From: Mesorhizobium sp. AR07
GTDB lineage: Bacteria; Pseudomonadota; Alphaproteobacteria; Rhizobiales; Rhizobiaceae
Direction: 5' to 3'
Assembly (NCBI RefSeq): GCF_024746815.1
Contig: NZ_CP080527.1
Location: 248,001-312,000, forward strand
Length of the DNA stretch: 64,000 bases
Shown: piece by piece, positions 27,106 to 35,082 of the stretch
How the letters are laid out: the number at the start of each line of letters is the position of its first letter
How positions within the stretch are numbered: position 1 is the stretch's first letter
Notes under the pieces: generated by a model
Database searches by the model: none
What the model was told of the DNA's origin: nothing
What the model saw: only the letters and a program-made list of their open reading frames with translations
Program-made: the position numbers and the translations under genes

Positions 27106-28512
27106 TCAGGCGTCCACTTTCGGTAGCGGGATTGAGAACCGGTCGCATCGCTCTATTGCGTGCGCGGCGCGCAGGACCGTCTGTTCGTCGAAGTACCGGC
27201 CTATCAATTGCAGCGCGATCGGGAGGCCTTGCGTGTGCATGGCGCATGGCATCGTAAGCGCTGGGTGGCCGGTCATATTGAAGAATGTCGTGAACCGGGT
27301 GATCGCATTGCCAATCGCCTCGTCGACACCGTTTCGTCTGACTTTGACAGTGCCGATTTTTTGCGCGATTTCGGGTGTCGCGGGAGTGAGGATCAGATCG
27401 ACTTCGTCGAAGAGGCTGTTTGTCTGCTGTCGGTAAACCTCGATGAACCGTTTTGCTCTGACGTAGTGCTCAGCCAGTATGCACTGCCCGAGCGCCAATC
27501 CGGCTCTGAAATCCGCTCCATAGAGGTGGCCGCGGTCCTGCAAATAAGCCGAATGCGCGCTGAGCGCTTCAGGCATCTGCACCGTGAGAGAGACTGTACG
27601 GCTATGTTCCATATCCGGAAATGTCACCGGCACCAGCCTGGCACCGTTCTCAACCAGATACTCTTTCACGCGTTCAAGAGCCCCCAGGATTTCCTCGTCC
27701 GTGCGCTCGCAATAGAAGTTGCTTGGAATGCCGACGCGCAATCCTGAGATGTCTCCATTGAGTGCTTCAGAGTAGTTGTCGATGGGCCGATTGACCGAAG
27801 CGGGATCGCTAGGATCGTAGCCTGACACGATGCTCAGCAGATCGGCGCAGTCGGCGATCGTCCGCGTCATCAATCCGACATGATCCAGCGTCCAGCAATA
27901 AGGCACCACTCCCGAAGTGGGGACCCGCCCGATCGTGGGCTTAAAGCCGACAAGCCCGTTCAAGGCAGCTGGCGCCCGGACGGAGCCGCCGGTGTCCGTT
28001 CCAAGTGCCGCCGGCACAAGACCAAAGGCTACCGCAGCAGCCGAGCCGCTCGAGGAGCCGCCGGCAAGACGCGTCGGATCGTACGCGTTGACGGCCGTGC
28101 CATAAACCTCGTTTTCGCCTGTCGCCCCGTATGCGAATTCATGCAGGTTCGTCTTGCCAAGACTAATCGCCTTGGCCGACCGTAGTTTGGCGATGGCAAA
28201 CGCGTCGGTTTTGGCAATCCTGTCGTGGAACACTCGGGACCCAGCAGAGGTCAGGACACCGCGAACGTCGAACAAGTCCTTGGAAGCGTAAGGTATTGCG
28301 GCGAACGGGGAGCTGTCCAAATCATTGCTGGAGAACTGCGACGCTTGTTCTCGCGCATCGTCGATCGTTGTCGTGATGAAGGCTTTCGCTTGTGGATTGT
28401 GTTGGCCGATGCGCTGCGCGAACGTATCCACAAGCTCGACCGGAGTTATCTTTCCGTGCTCAAGCATTGACCTCAGCGTCTTGACACTCTGGAATGCGAT
28501 ATCGTCACTCAT
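27106..28512 (-). CDS. Amidase-signature hydrolase (paralogue of 5781)
   Basis: The 468-aa amidase-signature enzyme has its triad Lys in AIPYASKDLF, cis-Ser in AGGSSSGSAAA and nucleophilic Ser in GTDTGGSVRAPA. It shares HEFAYGATGEN, PYCWTLDHVG and a C-terminal ALGQ..LAEHYVRAKR region with the cluster 1 amidase. The ATG overlaps the stop of the AtzG-like gene by 8 nt. It would release an amide or carbamoyl group before the product reaches sarcosine oxidase. The exact bond is unknown. Confidence 0.9.
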   Translation of the reverse strand: MSDDIAFQSVKTLRSMLEHGKITPVELVDTFAQRIGQHNPQAKAFITTTIDDAREQASQFSSNDLDSSPFAAIPYASKDLFDVRGVLTSAGSRVFHDRIAKTDAFAIAKLRSAKAISLGKTNLHEFAYGATGENEVYGTAVNAYDPTRLAGGSSSGSAAAVAFGLVPAALGTDTGGSVRAPAALNGLVGFKPTIGRVPTSGVVPYCWTLDHVGLMTRTIADCADLLSIVSGYDPSDPASVNRPIDNYSEALNGDISGLRVGIPSNFYCERTDEEILGALERVKEYLVENGARLVPVTFPDMEHSRTVSLTVQMPEALSAHSAYLQDRGHLYGADFRAGLALGQCILAEHYVRAKRFIEVYRQQTNSLFDEVDLILTPATPEIAQKIGTVKVRRNGVDEAIGNAITRFTTFFNMTGHPALTMPCAMHTQGLPIALQLIGRYFDEQTVLRAAHAIERCDRFSIPLPKVDA

Positions 28513-28720
28513 GCTTGGTTGCGCCTTGGACGCTCATTGCCTGCGGCGTGGTCCCAAGATCAATTTTTCTCAGTTGCTCAAGTTCATCAAGGAGATCTTG
28601 GAAGCCGGTGATCATCCCCAACCGAGGATCAACCAACTCGTCTATTTCCGCCTCAGACCAGCTATGCGATGCCATCTGGGTGCATATGCCGGTCAGCGTA
28701 GCTTTTGTAAGTCTCTGCAT
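28505..28720 (-). CDS. Small AtzG/GatC-like amidase partner
   Basis: A 71-aa protein starting at an ATG with GGAGG seven bases upstream (28720). It aligns over its length with the 70-aa protein at 5576: R.T.ATL, then W.E...DELVDP..G, F...L.EL and DLG. Both genes overlap their amidase by exactly 8 nt. I infer a GatC/AtzG-like stabilising subunit of the amidase, so that the active enzyme is a heteromer. Confidence 0.72.
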   Translation of the reverse strand: MQRLTKATLTGICTQMASHSWSEAEIDELVDPRLGMITGFQDLLDELEQLRKIDLGTTPQAMSVQGATKHE

Positions 28721-28789
28721 GAGATCCTCCGACAATGGTCGCGAAGAGCGTCCGCTCAAATCTGGCCATTAGCGAACGCCCGCGAGTAA

Positions 28790-29947
28790 TCAGCGCACGA
28801 TCAGCGTTTCGGGTGTCTTATTTGTCAGGATTTCTCCGCCGTTCTCGGTCACCATCACCGTATTGGAAATGAAATAATCGGCTACTTTCGTGTTGGTGAA
28901 CCAGGAATGGGCGTGAACGACCATGCCGACCTCTATCTTGCGGGTCGACTTGGGGAAAAGGCTGGTGACCATTGAGCCGCCTGTCCAGCTCGGCGGGAAG
29001 CCTATCCCAACGAGGTAGCCGCAGTGATGGCGATGATAGTCGACAAGGCCGGCGCTCGCGGCCACTTCATGCCAGGCTTGATAGGCGTCACCCGCCTTCG
29101 CGCCCGGCCGAAGGGCTTCGCAGATTGCCCTCATGCCGCGAATGGCAAGTTCCGCCGACTCTTCAACGCCCTTCGGAGCGCTACCGACATAGACAAGCCT
29201 GCCCATGGGAGATTGATACTTGCGGTATGAGGCGCAGGTTTCGAGGAACACGGCATCGCCATTGCGGAACACTTCTCCTCTCCAGGTAGTGTGCTCTTCA
29301 CCCAAGCGGGTAGTTGGCCGAATGAATGGGCCGAAACCAGGATATTCGCTGCCCTCGAGGATCATCCTGCTGTGGCAAGCCGCTGCAACTTCGTAGTCGG
29401 ATGCGCCGTCGTGCACCGCTTCGACTGCAGCCAATGTGCCCAGATCCACTGCATGGGCCGCTTTCCGAGTGTATTCCATTTCGAGGGGCGACTTTACAAG
29501 ACGTAGGTCGTCAAGAATCCCGGATGCGTCCACCCAACTTACGCCGGAACGGTCATCTTGAATGCGCTCAGCATGTCGTGGCGTAAGGAAAAGGCTGCGC
29601 TTTTCAATGCCCACGCGGGCACCCAACAGACCAAGATCTTTCATGGCTCGATGAACATAGTCTGAAAGCTCCTCGTGATCCTTGTGCCCGTAGAACCGTG
29701 CGTTTCGGACCTGGTTCTCTACCGTTATCTGCTCCATTGCTCGGCAGCAAAGTCCCATCTCTCCGCTTTGATTCAGAACGAGTACATGCGCCGCAAAGAA
29801 CCCCCAGTGGTCGAGCCCCGTGAGGTAATAAATGTTCTCGGGGACGGCAATTAAGATGCCATCAAGGTTGTTCTCTGAGAGCGCCTTCCGCGCGTTCGAT
29901 ATGCGGCGATCAAGCTCGTCTTTTGGAAAGGGCGAAAGATAGGTCAT
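28790..29947 (-). CDS. M24-family hydrolase, ectoine-hydrolase (DoeA/EutD)-like
   Basis: The 385-aa protein has a creatinase N-domain and an M24 pita-bread C-domain without the classic metal ligands: the second half contains LGEEHTTWRGEVF, HHCGYLVGIGFPPSW and VVHAHSWFTNT. The GIGFPPSW and EEHTTW segments recall ectoine hydrolase DoeA/EutD more than creatinase. Start at 29947 is set by GAGGGA upstream. It is the first gene of the leftward operon and is divergent from an EhuBCDA-like importer, the same partnership seen in ectoine utilisation. It probably opens a cyclic amidine or lactam; ectoine itself is not proven, as doeB and doeD are absent here. Confidence 0.83.
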   Translation of the reverse strand: MTYLSPFPKDELDRRISNARKALSENNLDGILIAVPENIYYLTGLDHWGFFAAHVLVLNQSGEMGLCCRAMEQITVENQVRNARFYGHKDHEELSDYVHRAMKDLGLLGARVGIEKRSLFLTPRHAERIQDDRSGVSWVDASGILDDLRLVKSPLEMEYTRKAAHAVDLGTLAAVEAVHDGASDYEVAAACHSRMILEGSEYPGFGPFIRPTTRLGEEHTTWRGEVFRNGDAVFLETCASYRKYQSPMGRLVYVGSAPKGVEESAELAIRGMRAICEALRPGAKAGDAYQAWHEVAASAGLVDYHRHHCGYLVGIGFPPSWTGGSMVTSLFPKSTRKIEVGMVVHAHSWFTNTKVADYFISNTVMVTENGGEILTNKTPETLIVR

Positions 29948-30168
29948 GGCTTCCCTCAGCTGGTGCTTCCCGTTTTTCATGCGGTAATAGGTATACCTTT
30001 GGTACCGATGACCGGAGCAAATGGCAAGACAATTCTACACCGCTGTACCAAAAATGCGCGGTTGTGCCACGAATATCCGGCGATCTGGAACATTCGCTTG
30101 CGGCTCTCCAAGGCTAGTGGTATACCTATCGGGCAATTCTGCACAAACTCGAAGAACAGAGGGAACGC
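29948..30168. promoter_or_regulatory. Divergent control region with two GGTATACC palindromes
   Basis: The 221-base gap between the leftward M24 operon and the rightward transporter carries the perfect palindrome GGTATACC twice, at 29990-29997 (within AGGTATACCT) and 30119-30126. They lie about 129 bases apart, one near each gene start, as expected of operators for a dimeric repressor controlling both directions. GAGGGA at 30159 is the ribosome-binding site of the binding-protein gene. The regulator is inferred to be one of the nearby GntR proteins. Confidence 0.55.
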
Positions 30169-31014
30169 ATGAAAATGAAAGCTATCCTGGCTACGATCGC
30201 CGCGACTGCGGCTCTAATTATCGGCGCCACTTCCGCCAACGCTGACGAGCTGACGGACCGTGCTGCTGCGGGAAGGCCAATCCGCATTGGCTTTGCTCAC
30301 GAAATCCCCTGGGCTTATCCAGGGGACAAAAACGAACCTCTGGGGTTTGCGAACGCACTGGCGCTCGGTGTCCTAAAGTCTATGGGGTACACTAACATCG
30401 AGCCCGTCGTGACCGATTGGGGTGGTTTGATACCGGGGCTTCAGGCAGGCCGCTTCGACATTATTACAGGCGGCATGTACATCACCGGCAAGCGTTGCAA
30501 GAACGTCAGCTTCGCCGAGCCGATGGGCAAATTCGGTGACTCCTTCATCGTCAAGAAGGGTAACCCCAAGGCAATCCAGACCTATCAGGACATCAAACAG
30601 AAAGATGCCACCATGGTAACAGTGGCCGGCTTCGTAAACGCTGATGCGGCGGTGAAGGAAGGGATCCCGGACAGCAAAATCATGCAGGTGCCGAGCCTTA
30701 CAGAAGTGCTGGCTGCCGTAAAAGCAGGCCGCGCGGACGCTGGCGCTGGCAACGATTTCGCAATGAAGGACCTAGCCGCCAGCTCTTCTGGCGAAATTGA
30801 GGTAACCAACTCTGCGGCGCTTCCTGATTGGACTTTTAATTGGGTGGCGATTGCGTTCAAACCAGAGGACAAGGACTTTCTGAAGGCATACAACGAGGCC
30901 CAAGCAAAGTACCTCGGTTCGCCAGAAATGCTTGAGGCAGTAGGGAAGTTTCAATACACGAAAGCTCAGCTTCCAGGCGATGCAAAAACCGAATGGGTCT
31001 GCGCCAATCGGTAA
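30169..31014 (+). CDS. ABC transporter binding protein, EhuB-like
   Basis: The 281-aa periplasmic protein of solute-binding family 3 has a signal peptide cut after ATSANA (residue about 25). The segment GGMYITGKRCKNVSFAEP is typical of EhuB, the ectoine/hydroxyectoine-binding protein of Sinorhizobium, as is its length (EhuB about 283 aa). It delivers the substrate to the membrane complex encoded next. The pairing with a DoeA/EutD-like M24 hydrolase strengthens an ectoine-like or cyclic amino-acid ligand, but specificity is inferred. Confidence 0.87.
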   Translation: MKMKAILATIAATAALIIGATSANADELTDRAAAGRPIRIGFAHEIPWAYPGDKNEPLGFANALALGVLKSMGYTNIEPVVTDWGGLIPGLQAGRFDIITGGMYITGKRCKNVSFAEPMGKFGDSFIVKKGNPKAIQTYQDIKQKDATMVTVAGFVNADAAVKEGIPDSKIMQVPSLTEVLAAVKAGRADAGAGNDFAMKDLAASSSGEIEVTNSAALPDWTFNWVAIAFKPEDKDFLKAYNEAQAKYLGSPEMLEAVGKFQYTKAQLPGDAKTEWVCANR

Positions 31015-31024
31015 CAATGAGTTG

Positions 31025-31055
31025 GCTGACGAACTGCGCATGGCAGCTCGTCAGC
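31025..31055 (+). other. Intercistronic hairpin between binding protein and permease genes
   Basis: GCTGACGA (31025-31032) and TCGTCAGC (31048-31055) form a perfect 8-bp stem, extended inward by CTGC/GCAG around a five-base loop. There is no U-run after it, so it is not a classic terminator. Such hairpins after a binding-protein gene often stabilise the upstream message and lower permease expression. Confidence 0.6.
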
Positions 31056-31074
31056 ACTGCCGAGGCGAGCTTCT

Positions 31075-31740
31075 ATGACATACACCTCGTTCCTTGCGGA
31101 TTATGGTAGCCGGTTTGTAGACGGTGCGCTCGTAACCGCCATCCAATTCCTTTGCTCTTTGGGTCTGGCCATATTAGTGGCCAACCTCTTCGGCCTGATG
31201 ATGCTGTCGTCAAGCCCGGCCCTGAGGAGAGTCGCGGTAGGATATGTCGAGTTTTTTCGCGGCACCTCACTGCTGGTTCAGCTTTTTTGGTTATTCTACG
31301 TGTTGCCCCTGTTTGGCATCACGTTGGACAATTTTCTTACCGGGTTTCTTGCAGTTGGCCTGAATCTTGGCGCCTACGGCGCTGAGCTTGTGCGGGGCGC
31401 CATACAGTCGGTGCCGCGCGGTCAGTGGGAGGCATCTTACGCATTGTCGATGTCGCCAGCCCAACAAATGCGAAAGATTATCATCCCGCAGGCCTTTGTA
31501 ACTATGCTGCCGGCTTGGGGAAACCTGGTGATCGAGCTGCTCAAAAGCACCGCCCTGGTGGCGCTGATAGCAGTTCCTGATCTTATGTTTGAGGCGCGTC
31601 AGCTGAACAATACAACTTATCTCTCTACGTGGACTTTTGGGACCGCGCTGGTCATCTACTACGTTTTCGCTCGCTTTCTCGTCACGCCTTGCATGCGCTG
31701 GCTCGAACGCATCATGGCTCGGCGGATAGGAAGGGCTTAA
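31075..31740 (+). CDS. Amino-acid-type ABC transporter permease, EhuC-like
   Basis: A 221-aa His/Glu/Gln/Arg-class permease with about five transmembrane helices and the EAA-type loop RGAIQSVPRGQWEASYALSM. GAGG lies nine bases before the ATG. It forms the membrane channel together with the next gene, which it precedes by only a few bases. Confidence 0.9.
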   Translation: MTYTSFLADYGSRFVDGALVTAIQFLCSLGLAILVANLFGLMMLSSSPALRRVAVGYVEFFRGTSLLVQLFWLFYVLPLFGITLDNFLTGFLAVGLNLGAYGAELVRGAIQSVPRGQWEASYALSMSPAQQMRKIIIPQAFVTMLPAWGNLVIELLKSTALVALIAVPDLMFEARQLNNTTYLSTWTFGTALVIYYVFARFLVTPCMRWLERIMARRIGRA

Positions 31741-31743
31741 GTG

Positions 31744-32409
31744 ATGCAATGGGACTTCGCATTCACAGCCGAAATTCTGCCCATCATGCTGTGGGCAACC
31801 GTCAATACGCTTCTGGCTGCCGGCATTGGATACGCTATTGCCGCTGTCATTGGTCTCTTGTTCGCGCTCGCTCAGCGAACACCGTTTCATTTTGTGACGT
31901 ATATTACCCGGGAAATCGTCGAATTCATTCGCTCAACTCCCCTCGTCCTGCAGATCTTCTTTGTGTACTACGTTGGACCTGAATACGGGATTTCCTTGAG
32001 CCCTTGGGTTGCAGGCATGATCGCTATCGGCCTTCACTATGCTGCCTATCTCTCAGAAGTTTATCGAGGTGGCATTGAATCGGTCCCGAAGGGGCAATGG
32101 GAAGCATGCACAGCCATAAATCTAACGACGATGCAGACCTATAGGCGTATTGTTTTGCCGCAGGCTCTCCCCCCGTCAATTGCCGGGATGGGAAACTACC
32201 TGGTCAGCATTTTCAAAGATACGCCAATGCTGTCTGTAATTGGTGTTGCCGAATTGATGCAGGCAGCAAACGCCGTAGGCGGGCAAAACTATCGCTACCT
32301 TGAGCCTTACACGATTGTGGGCATTATTTTCTTAATTATCTCACTGACCTCCGCCAGCGGCATCCGTTGGTTTGAAGCGACCGTTCGCCGTAAGTTAGGG
32401 ATGCAATGA
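31744..32409 (+). CDS. Amino-acid-type ABC transporter permease, EhuD-like
   Basis: The 221-aa second permease has several helices and the loop RGGIESVPKGQWEACTAINL, clearly paralogous to the preceding permease. ATG 31744 is preferred to GTG 31741 by spacing from AGGAAGG. Its stop overlaps the ATPase start (ATGA). Confidence 0.9.
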   Translation: MQWDFAFTAEILPIMLWATVNTLLAAGIGYAIAAVIGLLFALAQRTPFHFVTYITREIVEFIRSTPLVLQIFFVYYVGPEYGISLSPWVAGMIAIGLHYAAYLSEVYRGGIESVPKGQWEACTAINLTTMQTYRRIVLPQALPPSIAGMGNYLVSIFKDTPMLSVIGVAELMQAANAVGGQNYRYLEPYTIVGIIFLIISLTSASGIRWFEATVRRKLGMQ

Positions 32410-33224
32410 TGGAAGATCTCTCGTCATATCCTCTTGAGCTCGTCGGTCCAGATATACCGATGGTCCGGTTCATGAAGGTCCGTAAAAGCTATGGCGACCT
32501 GATCGTTCTGGACAACCTGAACTTGGACATCGCACCAAGTGAAATGGTCACCATCATTGGCCCATCGGGATCCGGCAAAACGACGGTCCTGCGCATGCTG
32601 ATGACCCTCGAGACCATCAACGGTGGCGTCATCTATGTCGATGGCAAACCCCTCACCCACATGCCGAAAAACGGCGTGCTGGTGCGGGCAGATGCAAAGT
32701 ACCTGCGAAAAGCACGCTCCTCGATAGGAATGTGCTTCCAGCATTTCAACTTGTTTCCCCACATGACGGCGCTACAGAACTGCATGGAGGGGCCGGTCTT
32801 AGTCTTGGGTCTCTCGCGCCGCGAGGCTCGAGAGCGTGCCGAAGAGCTTCTCCTGATGGTTGGCATGATCGACAAGAAGGACCAACATCCCTCCCGGCTT
32901 TCGGGTGGTCAACAACAGCGCGTGGCGATTGCCCGCGCCCTGGCGATGCGGCCCAAGGTTATGTTGTTCGACGAAGTGACCTCCGCCCTTGACCCCGAGG
33001 TAATCGGCGAAGTCACGAATGTGATTAAGGATTTGGTGTTCAAGCACAGGCTGACGATGCTTATGGTGACCCATCAAATGGGTTTTGCTCGTGATATTTC
33101 CGACCGCGTCTGCTTCTTTTTTGGTGGAAAGATCGAGGAACAAGACAGCCCCGATGAGCTGTTCTCTAACCCCAAAAGCAAACGGACGCAGCAGTTCTTA
33201 AGCGCGGTAAAAGCGGCAGATTGA
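32406..33224 (+). CDS. Amino-acid-type ABC transporter ATPase, EhuA-like
   Basis: A 272-aa ATPase with Walker A GPSGSGKTTVL, signature LSGGQQQRVAIARAL, Walker B VMLFDEVTSALDPE and H-loop VTHQMGFA. It powers the permease pair before it. The short N-terminal extension before FMKVRKSYGD is common in EhuA/GlnQ relatives. The next gene starts 14 bases later with its own GGAG. Confidence 0.92.
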   Translation: MMEDLSSYPLELVGPDIPMVRFMKVRKSYGDLIVLDNLNLDIAPSEMVTIIGPSGSGKTTVLRMLMTLETINGGVIYVDGKPLTHMPKNGVLVRADAKYLRKARSSIGMCFQHFNLFPHMTALQNCMEGPVLVLGLSRREARERAEELLLMVGMIDKKDQHPSRLSGGQQQRVAIARALAMRPKVMLFDEVTSALDPEVIGEVTNVIKDLVFKHRLTMLMVTHQMGFARDISDRVCFFFGGKIEEQDSPDELFSNPKSKRTQQFLSAVKAAD

Positions 33225-33238
33225 AAATCGGAGTTCAT

Positions 33239-34042
33239 ATGAGGATTGGAATAGCCGGGATCGGCGCAATTGGCTCCTCGGTGGCACATGCGTTGGATCG
33301 AGGGGAAGTGTCTGGGTGTGAATTAGTCGCTATTTCGGCGCGTAGCCTGGAGCGCGCCGCTGAGTTCAATGCCACCTTGAACAGGAGTGTTCCTTGTGTT
33401 TCGCTTGAGGAGTTGGCTACCAAGTGCGATGCAGTTTTGGAGTGCCTCCCACCACACATTTTTGACGCGGTTGCGCTGCCCGTCCTTGGCGCGGGGAAGA
33501 CCCTGCTAGCTATGTCTGCCAGCCAATTACTAGGTCGAGAAGATCTTGTGGAGCTGGCACGCCGCACTGGAGGGCGGATTGTGATCCCATCCGGCGCGAT
33601 GCTTGGGCTCGATGCCCTCAAAGCGGTTGCCGTTGGTGAAATCTACGCGGTGAAGATCCACACCCGAAAACCACCAAGGAGCCTTGCAACCGCACCATAT
33701 GTTATTCGCAACGGGTTGCGCCTGGAAAACCTAGCGGAAGCGGTTTGCGTTTTAAGAGGAACGGTGAGCGAAGTGGCGAAGGAATTTCCCGCCAACGTGA
33801 ATGTCGCTGCCGCGCTCAGCTTGGCGGGGCTCGGACCGGACCGCACGCAGATGGAAATTTGGGCAGATCCAGATTTGGAGTTCAATACTCACACCGTAAA
33901 TGTGGAATCCGACAGTTCCAACTTTTCCATGTCGATACAAAATCGGCCCAGCCAAGAGAACCCGGCCACCGGGCGTATCACCTCGCAGAGCGTAATAGCG
34001 TACTTACGTCAAGCGCACGCTGTTTTGCGCATCGGAACGTGA
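33239..34042 (+). CDS. L-aspartate dehydrogenase-like protein
   Basis: The 267-aa NAD(P)-dependent enzyme has an N-terminal Rossmann motif GIAGIGAIGSSVA and, near residue 220, NTHTVNVESDSSNF, which carries the catalytic His of the NadX/AspDH (DUF108) family. It converts aspartate to oxaloacetate or imino-aspartate. ATG 33239 has GGAG six bases upstream. In an operon with an ectoine-type importer it could handle aspartate formed at the end of the route. Confidence 0.83.
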   Translation: MRIGIAGIGAIGSSVAHALDRGEVSGCELVAISARSLERAAEFNATLNRSVPCVSLEELATKCDAVLECLPPHIFDAVALPVLGAGKTLLAMSASQLLGREDLVELARRTGGRIVIPSGAMLGLDALKAVAVGEIYAVKIHTRKPPRSLATAPYVIRNGLRLENLAEAVCVLRGTVSEVAKEFPANVNVAAALSLAGLGPDRTQMEIWADPDLEFNTHTVNVESDSSNFSMSIQNRPSQENPATGRITSQSVIAYLRQAHAVLRIGT

Positions 34043-34076
34043 TGCGACGCCCTGGAGACTCTAGAGAAAGCTTTCG

Positions 34077-34814
34077 ATGACACGCAATAGTTCCCTAGCA
34101 CCTAGTAGCGAAATCACCCTGACTGTTCCTGAAGGTCGCGACGGGAATTCGGAAGGTGAGAGGCAACTTGTCGGCAAAATGAGCAAACAGGAGATATATC
34201 TCGAGTTACGGCGCCGGATATGCCTCCTCGACTACCAGCCAGGTAGCCGCCTCAATGAGAGGGAACTTGCGTCGGAATTTGGTGTCAGTCGGACGCCTCT
34301 GCGCACGGTCTTGCAACGCCTGGAGTACGACGGTCTGATCGTAAGCCAGCACGGCAACGGTACTGAAGTCACGTCGATCGACCTGAGCTCTATGCGGGAT
34401 ATATACATCGTTCGTATGCGGTTGATGGACGCCATGGCGGAATCTTCACCACTTCCCGTGACTGACGAGATCCTCTGCGAGTTACAAGACTTGGAGCAAG
34501 TGTGCCGCCAACTTCTTGATAGCAAGGATAAACGGCAATTCGCCGAAATAATTATCCGCCTACATGGAATTCTGCATAGTTTGAGCAGCAATGGTCCTCT
34601 TAGGAGTTTCAACGATATGTTGTTCTTCCAGTCGGCTAGATTCTGGTTTTTGCTTCTAGAAAAAATGGATTTCCGTCAGCAGGTAGAAGATCTTCTTGAT
34701 GAGCTGCGCATGATACGAAGGAGCCTTGAGCTCCGGGATGTTCGTTTGGTTGCCACCGTTCATAAATCGCATTTGGCGATGGTGCTATCCCGGCTGGACG
34801 CGATGGAGAGCTAG
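34077..34814 (+). CDS. GntR/FadR-type transcriptional regulator (paralogue of 14468)
   Basis: The 245-aa regulator has a helix-turn-helix NERELASEFGVSRTPLRTVL and an FCD-type effector domain. It is nearly a copy of the protein at 14468 from MSKQEIYLELR onward. An alternative ATG at 34179 would remove a variable 34-residue N-terminus. It lies in the transporter operon of cluster 2 and is the best candidate to bind the GGTATACC sites at 29990 and 30119. Confidence 0.88.
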   Translation: MTRNSSLAPSSEITLTVPEGRDGNSEGERQLVGKMSKQEIYLELRRRICLLDYQPGSRLNERELASEFGVSRTPLRTVLQRLEYDGLIVSQHGNGTEVTSIDLSSMRDIYIVRMRLMDAMAESSPLPVTDEILCELQDLEQVCRQLLDSKDKRQFAEIIIRLHGILHSLSSNGPLRSFNDMLFFQSARFWFLLLEKMDFRQQVEDLLDELRMIRRSLELRDVRLVATVHKSHLAMVLSRLDAMES

Positions 34815-35082
34815 CGCAGACCGATTTGAATTTTAAGACTGGGAATGAGCGTCGTGGCTGTGTCTTCCGATCTCCTCTATATGGATTTTCGCGTGCTGCT
34901 GTCGGTAGGGTATCGGTATCTCGTTTTGCAGGCGGCCGGCTCGCAGTTGTAGTGGGTCTACGTGATCACAAAAGCACCCGTTCCATTTCTCGCCTCCACC
35001 AACGCTCCATACGGGGCTAACGCTGGATAACATCTTGTTGCGAAAGAAACTGACGGCATTCGATATTGGAGGCCCGTATAGC

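Noticed and set aside
18751..33224. Plain ectoine/hydroxyectoine catabolic operon
   Set aside because: Importer, M24 enzyme and EutB-like dehydratase fit, but doeB/eutE, doeC, doeD and eutC are absent and soxBDAG plus an amidase are present instead.
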